The translations under genes were made by a program, and so were the position numbers. A DNA stretch of 64,000 bases from Macrotrachela quadricornifera (Eukaryota > Rotifera > Eurotatoria > Philodinida > Philodinidae), in NCBI GenBank assembly GCA_022393335.1, contig JAJEKB010021277.1:487536-551535 (forward strand), given 5' to 3'. Positions 22,549 to 35,097 of this stretch are shown here, piece by piece; position 1 is the first letter of the stretch, and every line of letters begins with the position of its first letter. The notes under the pieces are model-generated. The model was not told where the DNA came from. It worked only from the letters and a program-made list of their open reading frames with translations, and made no database searches.

Positions 22549-23369
22549 AGTGCGACTTTTTATCTTGTTGTATATGAATATACCTATTTTTGCAAAAATT
22601 AAAACGATGAGTTTCACTTTTTTTGTGTTCGCTTAGTTATTATTAGTAATTAAAATTACTCAGAGTAGATTAATCTTTGTTTGTGAGAGTACATTAGAAA
22701 TGAAGGAGGTTTTCCCAGAAAAAGTAGTGCCAATATGATACATAGGGACGGAAAATGCATTGTATACTTGTATAAATATGCGCAATCAATTCAACATCAT
22801 CGAAACCTAAATGAAATTAACTTTCGTACTATACAGCTACAAAATTTTCCCAACAGTAGGAGTTCATATTCCTCAGCTTAGGAAGCTGCAGAAAAAAATT
22901 CATAAGAAAAACTAACCTTCTTCTTTTGACAGAAAAAATTATACTAGCTTAAAGTTCATTGCAAGGACTATGAGAATATGTATAAATCCAGAAATCGAGT
23001 TTTTCTCGAAAAATCGACTGTTCCAAAGGGAGGACGAAGCTTTTAAGTATTAGCAGGCTCTTAATGGTTAATATAAAAACCGTTTTATTCAATCCTGATG
23101 CAAATGACAAGGCAGTCTTTCCTAAACTGAAAAACTTGAAAACAAAATCGCGAAAATTTTTCGAAAAACATGATAGTAGGCCCACGTTTCCATCGATAAG
23201 TCTGTCAAAATCTGTCTGTTTTTCGAAAAGTCATACATATTCTGAAAGAGAATACTTCGATACATCTTCCTAAGATAAAAACTCAATTTCGATTTTTCTT
23301 CAAAACATTGGATATTCTGAGGGGGATTCCCTTAAAGCAGCTTATCGAATAAGATCCTTGACTGACTTT
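22549..23369. other. AT-rich spacer, no gene seen
   Basis: Short Lys/Phe-rich frames on both strands at 22949-23273 lack similarity. Confidence 0.5.
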
Positions 23370-24058
23370 ACGGTGCTTAGAAGAGTAGCTTGGGTGCTCT
23401 TATGTTGCAATGAAAAACCATCTGAAGGAATTAGGCAAGACATGGAAATATGAAGTTTTGATACCTCACGAGTTATCACCACATCAGCTACAACACAGGG
23501 TTGATGCTTCTATGGATTTAATGACATCTCACCACAACTACCAATGGCTCGACAATCTTATCATTGGGATTATTCACTGGGAAGTTCTTTCAAATGATTG
23601 TACCATCACTGCTGATCTCTATTGTCAACAATTGGGCCGAGTTGCCGGAAAATTCAATAGAAAGCAGGATCGAATTTACTATTTGCATGACAATGCAAGA
23701 CTCCATGTTGCAAAGTCGACCTGCGAAAAATTATTGAAGCTCGGTTGGATTACAGTTTCTCATCCACCTTATTCTCCTGACTTGACACCAACGGACTAAC
23801 ATTTGCTTCGTTCTCTTTCTCATCGTTTGCGTGAGAAAAAGTTCGACGACGACAACGACGTGAAAATGGATATCGCCAACTTCTTTGGTCAAAAGTCCAA
23901 GGACTTCTACGAATGCGGGATCCTATCTCTTCCAGAGCGTTGGTGACGACTCACAGATAGTAGTCGTGCATATATAACTGAAAGCTAGTTGTATTGTTGA
24001 ACATAAAAAATAAAAATAAAATTTTGGAAAAAAACGCAAAACTTTGTTAACAACCTAA
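23370..24058 (+). pseudogene. mariner transposase relic, internally deleted and 5' truncated
   Basis: Begins inside the DNA-binding part (a broken LGCS...KNHLKELGKTWKY) and gives PHELSPHQLQHRV, the linker typical of mariner transposases. It then jumps within NLIIGIIHWEVL: the segment with the first catalytic Asp (GDEKW in relatives) is deleted. YYLHDNARLHVAKST holds the second Asp and YSPDLTPTD the third (DD34D spacing). A TAA at 23797-23799 interrupts the frame before a typical ending ILSLPERW. The 3' end has the mariner terminus cgcaaaactttgttaacaacc with TA at 24059. Same family as 47819-49030. Confidence 0.85.
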
Positions 24059-24114
24059 TATTATGGATAACATCTTATCAGATGGCCAAAGTGACGAACT
24101 AGGTAACCTATATA

Positions 24115-24530
24115 CTATTGACGCCCAGCCCGAACCGAATTCGGGCTCTGGAGAACGAATCTGAATCCGAGCTCTGAGACCGAGCCGGAACCGAAATCGA
24201 ACTCTGGAGTACAAACCCGAACTCGAGCACTGAGACCAAGTCCGAATTGAACTCGAGCTCTGCAGAACGAACCTAAACCCGAACTCCGAACCCGAGCTCT
24301 GAGAGCGAGCTCGAACCGAACTGAAGCTATGCAAAATAAACTCGAACCACAGCTCTGACACTGAGCTCGGTCCGAACTCGAACTCTGGAGATCGAATCCG
24401 AACCCGAACCCGAGTTTTGTAGCCGAGCCCAAACCAAACTTGCGCTCCCATACCGAACCCAAACCGAGCTGGAGCTCTGTAAAATGAACCCGAGTTGTCA
24501 GATCGGGCTCGAACCCAATTCGAATCATTG
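24115..24530. repeat. degenerate ~56 bp minisatellite (gagctctgagaccgagcc...)
   Basis: About seven diverged units built on cgaactcgagctctg(a/g)aga and accgaacccgaac. GC content is well above the flanks. It is open on the minus strand in two frames (24047-24597) only because the repeat lacks stops; these Ser/Phe/Arg/Gly-rich frames are not supported as genes. Confidence 0.8.
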
Positions 24531-27039
24531 TATGAGTTAATAAATGTTGGATATTATCATATGGTCTTAATCTGAGGATTTCTAATAGTAGTAGCAAAGC
24601 ATTTTCTTTCAGAAACGGGCCATCGAATCCGTACGATGAGCGCTCCCTTGTTCTTTTAGTTATTTTTTATCGAATGAGTACGTCATCAACGCATATGAAA
24701 AGTGGAAAAAAAACGCTCTGTGTGAGGAAAAAGAAACATTGCGATTATATTATTAATGAGGATCGAATTAGTATCTGCAAAGAACGAGAAAAAAACAATA
24801 TCCACATGTAAGAAGAAAAAGCGTTATAATCGCATTAATTATCGAAAAAAATATTTTTTGTTCTTTAGTATAACTTATCTTGTATCTTTATTGTATACAT
24901 TTCAAGCAATTATATGCATATGAATACGATTTGGCTATCATATTCACGCATAATAATAAACATTAGTTATAGGGGTATAATGATGTTGTTTTTCTCCTGA
25001 ATAAAGTCCCTTCTTATGAATTGGGCAATAGCTAAATAACGAAAGTATAAAAAATTGCGGGGCAAAGAATAATATTATTAACCAGTAAATATTAGAGTCA
25101 AACTAAAGTTAAACGATCATCATATACGAAAAAGCATAGTGAGTATCATTCTTTTTTTTATTTTATATTTTAAATTGAGAGAATTCAAACGAAATAAATA
25201 ATACTAGTAACAGTATTCGATCATGATTCGCGTGGTCGATCAAAATGGATCCATCTACAGCACTTTTTCGAACTGTGGACGATAAAAAATGGCACCTTTT
25301 CATTAGTAAACGATCGATATACCAATTTTTTTAACGAGTAAATGCCTAATTTCAGTTCGAATATAAATGAAAGTTTCGAAAACATGAAGGATGATAGTAG
25401 GCAAAAGAAACTTATTTCAAGTACAAATATTATTTACTTCAATTGTCAATTATAATTCAGACAGAACATGCCTATAACTTCGACAGAAAGATCAAAGAAC
25501 ACTTCATGTAAATTACAAATTATAATTCAGATAGGCTGTCCCATAAATGTAGTAGAATTCCAGAAAAAAAATATCAGTTATCAATTAATTACTATTCATT
25601 TAACATTTTCGTAAAATCCTTTTACATGCATTCCACCCCTACGCCGTCTGTAGTTTTCTTACCATCACCCTCATCCTGGCCTTCATAGTTGACAGTCAAC
25701 AAAAACTAGGCAACAAAAAAAATTTTCAGTATTTTCGATAAAATTTTTGTGAGCAAAGGCTTTTTAGTAGACACTAAATATTAATTTTAAGGCGCACCAA
25801 ATGTGCTATCACATGAAATATCATTCGATCTTTTTCTACGGCATGCTACTGAGAAAACTAGAGTTCAGGCAAAAACATTTTGCCATTAGATCGTCGACGG
25901 TGTCCCAACATCCTCTGTAATTCTTCTACCATCATCCTCACGCTGGCCCATGTGCTCCTTGTAATCCCTTTTGTCTTACTCTTACTCGGATCCTTTTGCA
26001 TTCTGCAATCCGTCCTGTAACTCATTTCTCTCTCATTTTTACTCTGTAACCGATTCTCTTGTTATCCTCATAGCAGCAGTTATAGGAAAACCTTATGTAA
26101 ATTATATTTTATAACTCTGAGAATTTTTTTCTGCCTTTCTGCTGCTTTCATAGGACAACCCTATTGGAATTATAATTTATAATTCAAATAATTTCTTTTT
26201 CTACTATAAGTAAATGCCAACTTTATTGTTTTTGTTTATTTTCAAAATGATCTTGGGCAAGTGATGCTAGATTTATATTTGAACTGGAATTAAACAATTC
26301 GTGATTTTAAGCCCATACTTATCCGTTTTCTATCGTAGAAAGTCGGTCCATAATTTATAGATATCACAAACAGACCATATATAGATTGTATAAAAATGTG
26401 CTGCAATCACTGAAATCCATCGTAGAAATATCCATAAATAGACTGTGCTTAAGTTAGTGATGCAATCGCGTTCATGCAATCGGTTTTAACTGTAGGATAC
26501 AATTTGGTATCCTACTTTATTATATACAGCTGTTTGTCTGTCGTGTACTTCTATCTGGACTTAGAATAAATAAAAACAACATCAGGACTAGAAAAGTATC
26601 TTTGTGAGAGGGAGAGTAAACATCAGAGTGACCTTTACCATATATAGTACTTACTATTTATGGAAGAAATAATGCATGAATTGTATTTAGAAAACTGTAT
26701 GTGTGTTTTCATTAACTGAATATTCGAGGCTCCATGGCTAGAGTACGGCGATTCCGGGCAGTAGAAATGAGATAAAAGCGGTTCCAGTTTGGCTTTTGGT
26801 TCTATTGTTTTTAGAATCGCTATGCCCTATCCATGGCCGATAATGACACTTGCGAATTGGACATTCTGAGTGTCGCTCTTTATTTCACCATATAGAGTTC
26901 AACAAAAACTATTGATTTTCATAGAAAAACGCTCAAAAAAGTTGCTCCCCATTAATATAAAAGATGCCTAGTTCGAGTTTGAATATAAGGTGTACACAAA
27001 TCGAACTTCAAATACAAAAAAATTCGATTTTTTTTAAAA
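24531..27039. other. AT-rich spacer, no gene seen
   Basis: Contains two related C-rich stretches (tccaccccta...catcaccctcatcctggcc at about 25629-25682 and a similar one at 25910-25955) and a weak ~105 bp hairpin at 26730-26835 (ccatggctaga / ...tatccatgg). No coding sequence recognised. Confidence 0.55.
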
Positions 27040-28160
27040 TCATTTGATAGAGTGTGAGCTACTAATTATGAAAATCTACTTTTTAGCCTTAACAAATGCT
27101 TTCTTCCAGTCGAAAAATACAAGATACTTGGAAGGTGTTGTTTTCTACAAAACATATATCCTTTTCAAAATATGCAAAATTTCCTATTTCGTTCGTGCTT
27201 TCAACTTCTGAAAATAAATACTTTAGATTCAGCACCAAAAAGTGTGGACAGACAATTTATTAAATCGACTTCAGACCAAAAACTTTATTGGTGGTGGTGG
27301 TGATGATGATGGTGCTTCTTCAAATCTCATCGAGTATACTACGTACAGGTCGATTTTGTAAACTTACATAAGTTTAGTTTTTCTACGTAAGTAATGAAGT
27401 CAAATATTTGATCTCATTAGATTCAGTATATCACTATTCACCAAATTACGTATCGCTTTTCTTTTGCATTTTTTTTCTAGGTCGAAAAAACTCGTTTTGA
27501 TTGGTATCATTGCCGTTTTAGGTTATATTCAACGATTTTCGAATTCAAATAAAGTGTCTTTTAATTTTATTTAATTACTTTCATTGTTTCTCTTCTTTTC
27601 ATGAATCGTCGAAGGACTGAAATTGTATACGGATCAAAAAATGAAAGTTATCAAATAAAATTAAAAGACACTTTATTTGAATTCGAAAATCGTTGAATAT
27701 AACCTAAAACGGCAATGATACCAGTCAAAACGAAAGAGAAACAATACGTAATTTGGTGAATAGTGATATAATGGATTGAATAAGATCAAATATTTGACTT
27801 CATTACTTACGTAGAAAAAGTAAACTTAGATAAATTTACAAAATCGATCTGTACGCAGTATACTCAATGAGATTCGAAGAAGCACCATCATCACCACCAC
27901 CACCACCACCAATAAAATATTGAGTCTGAAGTCGATTTAGTATATTGTCTGTCCACACTTTTTGGTGCTGAATCTAAAGTATTTATTTTCAGAAGTTGAA
28001 AGCACGAACGAAATAGGAAATTTTGCACATTTTGAAAAGGGTATATATTTTGAAGAAAACAACATCTTCGAAATATCTTGTGTTTTTCGACTGGGAGAAA
28101 GCATTTGCTAGGGCTAAAAAATGGATTTTCGTGTTCAGTAGTTCATGCTCTATCAAACCG
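27040..28160. repeat. ~1.1 kb long inverted repeat (near-perfect palindrome)
   Basis: Arms of ~540 bp run from tttgatagagtgtgagct (27045) and its inverse agttcatgctctatcaaa (about 28157) inwards to aataaagtgtcttttaatt / aattaaaagacactttatt near 27560 and 27660, turning at about 27605. Shared blocks include ttcagcaccaaaaagtgtgg, a (ggt)n/(cac)n tract and the gtaatgaagtcaaatatttg block. Divergence looks below ~10 %. The small frame at 28023-28283 lies in one arm and has no recognised similarity. Confidence 0.9.
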
Positions 28161-28956
28161 TGTAAAGTAAACATGAAAAACGTTTTACTTGAAATTGTAA
28201 TCACTGGGATCTTAGGGACATACCGAGACTACACAACATACACTAGTCTTAATGATCAAATTAAAAATATCTTGTACAAATAATTCGATGATTTGTCAAT
28301 AAATTAAAACTCATTGACAAAGATGTCTAAATCATGATAGACATTATAATATTTCATATAGTTATGACAGAGTATATTCTCACTGGTAAAAAGGATGTTT
28401 AAAAAAGCAAAGCTATCAACAAATAACACAAATCAATAAAAAAAGTCTATCAATATAACATTTATAAATATTGAAACTGATGAGTAAAAAGCAAAAAAAA
28501 ACATTTTTTAACAAATATTTTCAATCAACCTAGTTCATTCGAAAGAAAAACAAGCTTGTATGGAAGCATCTTATGTTGTAATTAACTCGAATTGTTTTCT
28601 ACATACATACCTCCAACACTCATCTATGTTTTACATTTTGATGTTGTTCATACTTTTCCTTGTTCGATACACTCTGAATCTCTCTGTGTTTATTAAGTAA
28701 CAATTCGCACATGATGTCCTAGCAATATTTTCAAAAATATAAGAATTTTTCTGGCATTTAAAATTCTAGATTAGAATTATTAAATCAATTGAGCTATTTT
28801 TTTTTAAAACTTTTCTTATTTGTCAAGAATTTGCAGCTTTTCTACATTGAAAGAACATAATCAATAATACAAAAGATAATTTATAAAAAGGTAGTCTAAG
28901 ATCAATAACTATGTTTTGAAAACTATTTTTCGTTAAATATTATTATTTTACTATAG
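28161..28956. other. AT-rich spacer upstream of the membrane-anchor exons
   Basis: No coding content. Ends in ttattttactatag immediately before the ATG at 28957, which looks like a splice acceptor (cis, or trans to a spliced leader; bdelloids use spliced leaders). Confidence 0.5.
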
Positions 28957-29310
28957 ATGAATGAAAATTCTATAGATAATGGTATTATCAGACATGAACA
29001 CTCAGTTACTGCACAACATCCTCACATCGACAATGAAGTACGCAAAAACTCAACACAAAATCAATCTAAGTCGGGAAGATTTCAGAATGTTACGAAGAAT
29101 ATGGAAAAGTCGAAAATGATTCCAACAACTTTGTATATCATTTTCTTTTCTTTTCAATCCTCATAATGTATAGAATGTTATTTAATAGAGAGCAGTCATT
29201 TCGGTCAAGGCATCGAACTGCAATAGCTGTGACTTCATCTGCTCTGTTTACATGTCTAGCGATGATTGTAGGTGTATTGGTAATTTATTTCACTACACCA
29301 AAAGATGCTG
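28957..29310 (+). CDS. N-terminal exons of a single-pass membrane protein
   Basis: Exon 1 (28957-29132) encodes a 58-residue Asn/Ser/Lys-rich tail. A 41 bp intron (29133-29173, gtatat...tgtatag) is followed by exon 2 (29174-29310), which keeps the frame and encodes basic residues (RSRHRT) and then one hydrophobic helix of ~24 residues (AIAVTSSALF ... VLVIYF) before TTPKDA. A gtacgt donor at 29311 ends it. Basic residues before the helix suggest a type II anchor with the C-terminus outside. No further exon is evident nearby. The leftover phase (one base, G) fits the FG-GAP exon at 37847, so this may be its 5' part. Function by itself not recognisable. Confidence 0.6.
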
Positions 29311-30519
29311 GTACGTTGTTTTTTTATTGATATGGAAGTCTTTCTTTATAAGTCAAACAAGGTCACATCAAAGACCTGTAACTAAGAACTCAAAAGAACA
29401 ATTACAATTATTTTAAATTAAGTAAATTGATAGAAAGCATAGATCACCCATTATGGGAAGACAAGTAGAATTAAATAATCACGCACTTGCTAGTCGAAAA
29501 TATTAAGAAACACTCGTTGTCCATATGATGCATCTACTGACACATGTTTTCTTTCGATCTGGTATCATGTCTGAATGCGTATACATTCCCTTTTCTAGTA
29601 TCTTCTAGTATATTCATTTTCTTCTTCTTTCTTTCTGTATAGCTCATGTGTGTTCTCTCTCGTATTCTCTGGTATGTTCTCATCTTTTTATCATATTCTA
29701 GTGAATTCTTTCCGCTATTGCTCTTTCAAAGGGAGTAGTTAATAAGTACATTTTTATTTTACCATCGTTCACATATCTCAATAATAAAAATTAGTAATCC
29801 TCATAACATCCTAACAGTATTATTAAAACTGACATTAGATGAATTACAAAATAGTTCACTATTTTCAATCAGTTTTAACGAAGACAGGATGCATTAAAAC
29901 TATATATCATGTTTGGATTCCATTTTTGAAAAGTAAATTATATATATTTGAAATGGAAGTTAGATTGGATCAATATAATAAAGTAGATAATCAAGATATA
30001 GAAGATCTCTTACCATTAGTATCCACACACTACCATCTTGATGAATTTTAATATGTGAAATGTTGACGTCGTACGGATGTGAGAAGTTAACTGTTTCTCT
30101 TCTCTAAATTCACATACTCACATCTGCATCGTAGCTTTTCATCCTATGGTAAAATACATTTGATTCAAACTTTTTTTAAAATTAATCTGGATCTTTTTTA
30201 GAATATTAAAGACATTTGTTTCATATCTCAAAGAAATCTACGTCACAAAAAAAATTGTATTAATGGATCGATGATTTTGTTGTTCTGGATGCAACAATAT
30301 CTGTGATTCACTCATTTTTTTTTCGAATTATCTTTATCATTAGATTTCTCAATCATTTTCTTGATCTTTTAATTTTCATTCTCTGTATCATTTTTATTTT
30401 CTCATTATGTAAAAAAGTTAACTAAATATCTTTTATTCTAACACAACGAGTAACGATGTGTGAGACGAGTTGATAAAAAGTTAACTTGTAAAAATGTTCT
30501 TTTATCAAGATATAGACAA
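29311..30519. other. probable intron or spacer, no gene seen
   Basis: Opens with a gtacgt donor. A 70-codon frame at 29839-30051 (ends DIEDLLPLVSTHYHLDEF) has no recognised domain and no clear splice sites. Confidence 0.45.
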
Positions 30520-33084
30520 CAGAGCTGGACAACTCAACTCAACTCAGAAAGATGTCTAACTCACCTCAATTCACTGAACGAAAAGTTCAATTCAATTCAA
30601 TTCGTTTATGTTGACAACTTTTTCTCAACTCAATTCTATTCAATTCGTATAGTTCAAAGTTTTTAAGAGTTTAACTCATGCACATTGAAAACTATAGTTC
30701 TATTCAATTCAACTCAATTCGTGTATGTTGGAACCAGAGGTCCAAACAGGCCACTAGGCGTGCCTGCCTGCCTGTGACAGACACAGGCCGTAATTTCTGA
30801 GCCTGTCCTGTGCCAGGCAGGCCAGGCTCAGACCCCAGAGAGGGTAGGCAGGTTGCTCGAAATAGACAGGGTGTGACCTGACCTGTCTCTGTAAAATTTC
30901 ATAAAAAAATTCGTTTTTTCAAAAGAAAATATATTTATAAAAAAAGATATTGAAATGCTTTTTATAGTGAATTTTCAGAAATGATTATTTACCATTTTGG
31001 TCTAATAAAACTCCGACTACTAACATATGATGATCGCATTATTTATCGTTCACTCACTGATATAATTTCTTTATAGATTGAACTAAGTCATTGCACACTG
31101 TTTTTGATCGTTTATCAATGTATTTTATAATAATTCTTCAAATAATTTTTCCTATTTCTTACTTCATTTTTATGCTGTTGCAATATATTTATTCTTGATC
31201 AATGATTTTCTCCCAGTTTGTTGAAGTTATTTAGAATGCTTTTAATGAAATAAAGGTTTTGTTCCGGTTCTTCATGTTTTCTGCCTATTCATTCTCTACA
31301 GAGACAGAGGGATTTCGATTAATGGCCATGGTGTCTATTATCGGAGTTTTAAAAGAAGTCCATTTGGTAGAATGCTTATAACTTTTCAATAAAGATAGTT
31401 AGAAACCTTCCATTTTTCATTATTCGAAAGAGGAGATCGGGAAGGATTAGGTGGAAAATATTGAAAAGGAAAATGTCGAACAAAGATAAAGAAAACTTCC
31501 ATATGCGGATATTTTTTTAAATTTTTTTTAAGTTTCCTTTTCGGCATTTTCCCCTAAATCCATCGGGAAATCTATTACTATAGAGAAAGCAAAGCTTTTC
31601 CGAGAGTTTTCCATGCCAGTTTTCACAGATGATATTTAGAAAAACTAGTGGTTTTTTAAAATAAAACGCCTTTTTTTGTTCACTTGCTGGTCTAGTATTT
31701 TGAAGAACACTCTTCAAAAACTTATCAAAGCAACTGTTAGATATTGCTTTCTTCGTAAAGTTACATCTGTTTTATTTGAATGAACGCGCATAAGAGTTTT
31801 CGTGAGTAAAGGAAAAAAGCATTTAAGACATAGATTATCGAGTGTGTTGATCAACACGGAAGTGTTTATTTTAGATTTAGAAACTATTTGCAACGTCAAT
31901 GTCACTTAGGGAAACTTTGATTTCTTCATAAGTATATGTTCCTTGGTCCCTCTACTAAATGGTGAAAACAGAAGGTCTCTAACTATATTTGTTATAGAAT
32001 TATAAGTATTTTGCTCAATGACTATGTTTTAAAATTCTGATGATAGTCAACTCATTTTGATTGTCGTGATTTCCTGGTTTCTTTTTACCAGGGCAGTCTT
32101 TGATTTTCATTGATAATTTCACGATATTTACAAGTAAAAAGATACACAGGCCACGACAGGTAGGCACAGGCAGGCCGAAGAAAATGACAGGCAGGCAGGC
32201 CAGGCCAAGAAAAATGAACGACAGGCACAGACAGGCTGAAGGGGTCTATAGCCTGTCGTGGGAAGGTCAGACCCAATTTTTAGGCCTGTTTGAACCTCTG
32301 GTTGGAACATTTTTTAAAACTCAATTCAATCATTGAATTGAACTCAAATCAACTAAGTTTTATTACAAAATTCTATATAAGAAATTTTGTTCTAATTGAT
32401 TCTTATCTGAATGCGTTAAAAAGTGTTTATTGTTGTTTATCATGTGAAAAAAATTGTTTTTTTTCTTCAAGAAAGTATAACAACATAATCAACAACTTTG
32501 AAGCAACCAATCTATAAACCAAGTGATGAATAAGAAGAAAGAAAAGTAACAAAAAAACTGATAAAATTTGATAAAAATAATGTTTCTAAGCATATTGGTA
32601 CAGATCCCCATTGCATTTGAGCATCTTTAATTGTTGTAAAGTAGCTATCAGTGTATAGCAAAATGTAGCAGATAAAGCTTATAAACCCACCAAATAGATG
32701 GATGGAAAAAATAGCAATAAGATTAAGGGATTACTATGGAAAATAAGTATCTAGATATTTGTGTATGTATTGAAACGTATATTAAAACACTCATGTTGAT
32801 ACAACAGACTTCGATAACAATAATAAGTATTTTGGTAAATCATAATCATGTAGTGTCCGTTTTCAATTTTATTATATTAATTAATAACACAGTAAGATTT
32901 TGCATTATTTTTCTGACTTGAGTTAAATTCAATTCATTGATCTTAAAAAAATATTTCAACTCAACTGAACTCAACTCAATTCAATTCAATTCGTAGACAT
33001 TTCCAAATAATGCTCCATTCAATTCAAAAAATGAGTTGAATTGAGTTGGGTCGGTCGTTTTTGGAATTGAGTTCCCCAACTCTG
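30520..33084. mobile_element. outer non-autonomous hAT element (~1.0 kb without its insert)
   Basis: Ends cagagctggacaactcaa (30520) and the inverse of cagagttggggaactcaa (to 33084). Flanks atagacaa (30512-30519) and atggacaa (33085-33092) are an 8 bp target duplication with one change. Subterminal regions are filled with aattcaa/aactcaa words at both ends. A second hAT element (30735-32300) is inserted in it. No transposase. Confidence 0.85.
30735..32300. mobile_element. inner non-autonomous hAT element, 1566 bp
   Basis: Ends cagaggtccaaacaggcc and ggcctgtttgaacctctg (one mismatch). Perfect 8 bp target duplication gttggaac (30727-30734 and 32301-32308). gcctg/caggc words are dense just inside both ends (30760-30880 and 32145-32270). 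The ~1.2 kb core is AT-rich without a transposase. Being inside the outer element, it is the younger insertion, which agrees with its perfect target duplication. Confidence 0.92.
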
Positions 33085-33092
33085 ATGGACAA

Positions 33093-34055
33093 CGTGACAA
33101 ATCCTTCTGTTTTTTTTTCACTCTTTGAATTTTACTTATAAGAAAACTATGAGCTCAAATAGAAAGTATCTAGGAATATGATATTTACATTACTACGGCT
33201 AGCAGTAATTGATAAGTAGTACTTGCCGATAAGAAGAAATTCGTCAGTTTAATTTTTGTCTCAAAAAGAGTCTATTTCAAGAAAATAACACATTTTTATA
33301 AACTTTTATCAAAGACCTTCGTAGCCGAAAAATTGAAAAGAGGAAACAGAATAAGTCGAATCTACTCGCTTCGTTATTTTCAAAACAAGTATAGATTTCA
33401 ATGCAGAATGAGATAGCGAATAGTTTGATGCATCATTCACACTATTTGGGAAACCGATCGATGTTTTAAAACTCAGATTAAATACCATATTTTTACTACC
33501 ATCCAAATGACTGTATCTAACAATAAGTTTTGTCGAAATATCTCATTGACGGTTTATAAATAGTCTCATCTGAAAAAAAAACAGTGAATCCTATATACAT
33601 TCTCATATAAACCATCTAGAAATGGAAAGCATAAACTAAATTTTTGGTAAACTAACAATGTTTTGATCGATATTTTATGTATGTGATGAAGATTCAGGCT
33701 TCACAATCGCTGTCAAAGTGACTTTATGATAGACTTTCCTCTAATGGATTTCATGTAGTTTCCTTCTGATTATTTTATTAGCTAAAATTTTTTGAGAGTT
33801 GATGTTGTCCGAAACTGACACCATATTGACAAACTCAGTCGGAATAGGACATTTATCGCCTACATGTGACTTTAATTTTTTACAAGGATGTTCCTGTTGA
33901 ATAAATTCTTTTAGCATAGATAAATATAAAACTGTAGGCGCTTTTAGTGGTTACTTAATTAAAATTACATAGTTAACCAATCAATCAGTAATTAGCGAAC
34001 ATCGATAAAGCCATATGAGGACAAACTCTAAAACTTTGAGGATAGACTTGAGCCC
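33093..34055. other. spacer, no gene seen
   Basis: No coding sequence or clear repeat recognised. Confidence 0.5.
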
Positions 34056-34511
34056 TAGTCACATCTATAGTAAAATTTTCAACAAGATCTCACTAAGAGT
34101 AGCAATAGTTACTTTCATAGACTTTATTGTTGTTGCATGATTTTCACACTAGTTTGGCACGTCTGATTAGATGTTCCATTGCGAAGTTATAGATCTTGAC
34201 TTCAGCTATAACTTTGCTCTCAAGGTCATTTTTGATATTGTTCATGAACTGCGCTGTGAGACATAAACGATGAATTTTTGATGTAAAAAGTAGTTACTTC
34301 TAAAAGTAACTACTTTGTGTACGCTCCATAACTCAGTTTATGAACAATATCGAAAAATGACCTTGGTAGCAAAGTTATAGCTGAAGTCAAAAAGTACAAG
34401 TTAGAAATACAAATCTGATCAAATGTGTCAAAATATTGTGAAAACCATTCAACATCACGAAAAGATTACAAAAGTAATTAAAAGTAAATATGCTATCCCT
34501 AGATGTGACTT
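34056..34511. repeat. foldback element, ~220 bp imperfect arms
   Basis: cttcagctataactttgct, caaggtcattttt and tattgttcatgaac on the left are mirrored on the right (agcaaagttatagctgaag and so on). An inner perfect hairpin aagtagttactt / aagtaactactt sits at about 34289-34319. Outer parts (agtcacatcta at both ends) are more diverged. Non-coding. Confidence 0.8.
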
Positions 34512-35097
34512 CAAAAATTTCCCTCATAAATCGAGTCTCTCAAGGACCTGATCAAGTCCTAAAACAAAAACCTCTGTTTTATCATTATCTTAAGATTCCG
34601 AGGAAAGATTTGTACCTCTTTGAATTCTTTTCATACTTCTGAGTCAATTATAAAAATAGTTTCTCGTACTTTGTCACGTCGATAATGAAAAGTGAATCGA
34701 ATTTTCTGAAAAATCTGTACACAATCTGCAAATACTTTGAATAGTAATTTCAAAGCTCTTTGAATTGTCTACAGAGTAGTGTTTAGTTTCCAAAAATGCT
34801 GTTCTTAATTAGGAGTTTTTTAAACTAAACTAAACTGCAAAAAGCAAAAGTCAATATCCTTTTATAAGTCACGTCGCTAATGCTAGTTCGTTAATAATAA
34901 ATTCTGTCAACAAAAGCGTTTAGAGTTGATTGTTTTATAGTATCTAGAGTAATTTGATATATGTATAACACATAAAAATTAATTATTGAAAGGTTTTCCA
35001 TTCCTGGGATATGCATGTTTCAATTTTGCGAAATCACTTCGCTAATAAATAGTTTTGCCCATATGTGCTGTCATATCAAAAAGATATATGATATTTA
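34512..35097. other. spacer, no gene seen
   Basis: Nothing recognised. Confidence 0.5.

Noticed and set aside
24047..24597. Minus-strand frames of 134 and 160 codons
   Set aside because: Both run through the 56 bp minisatellite; composition follows the repeat and no domain is recognisable.
27880..27915. Run of His codons (and Thr/Pro in other frames) in the palindrome
   Set aside because: A cac/ggt microsatellite present in both arms; stop codons close by on both sides.
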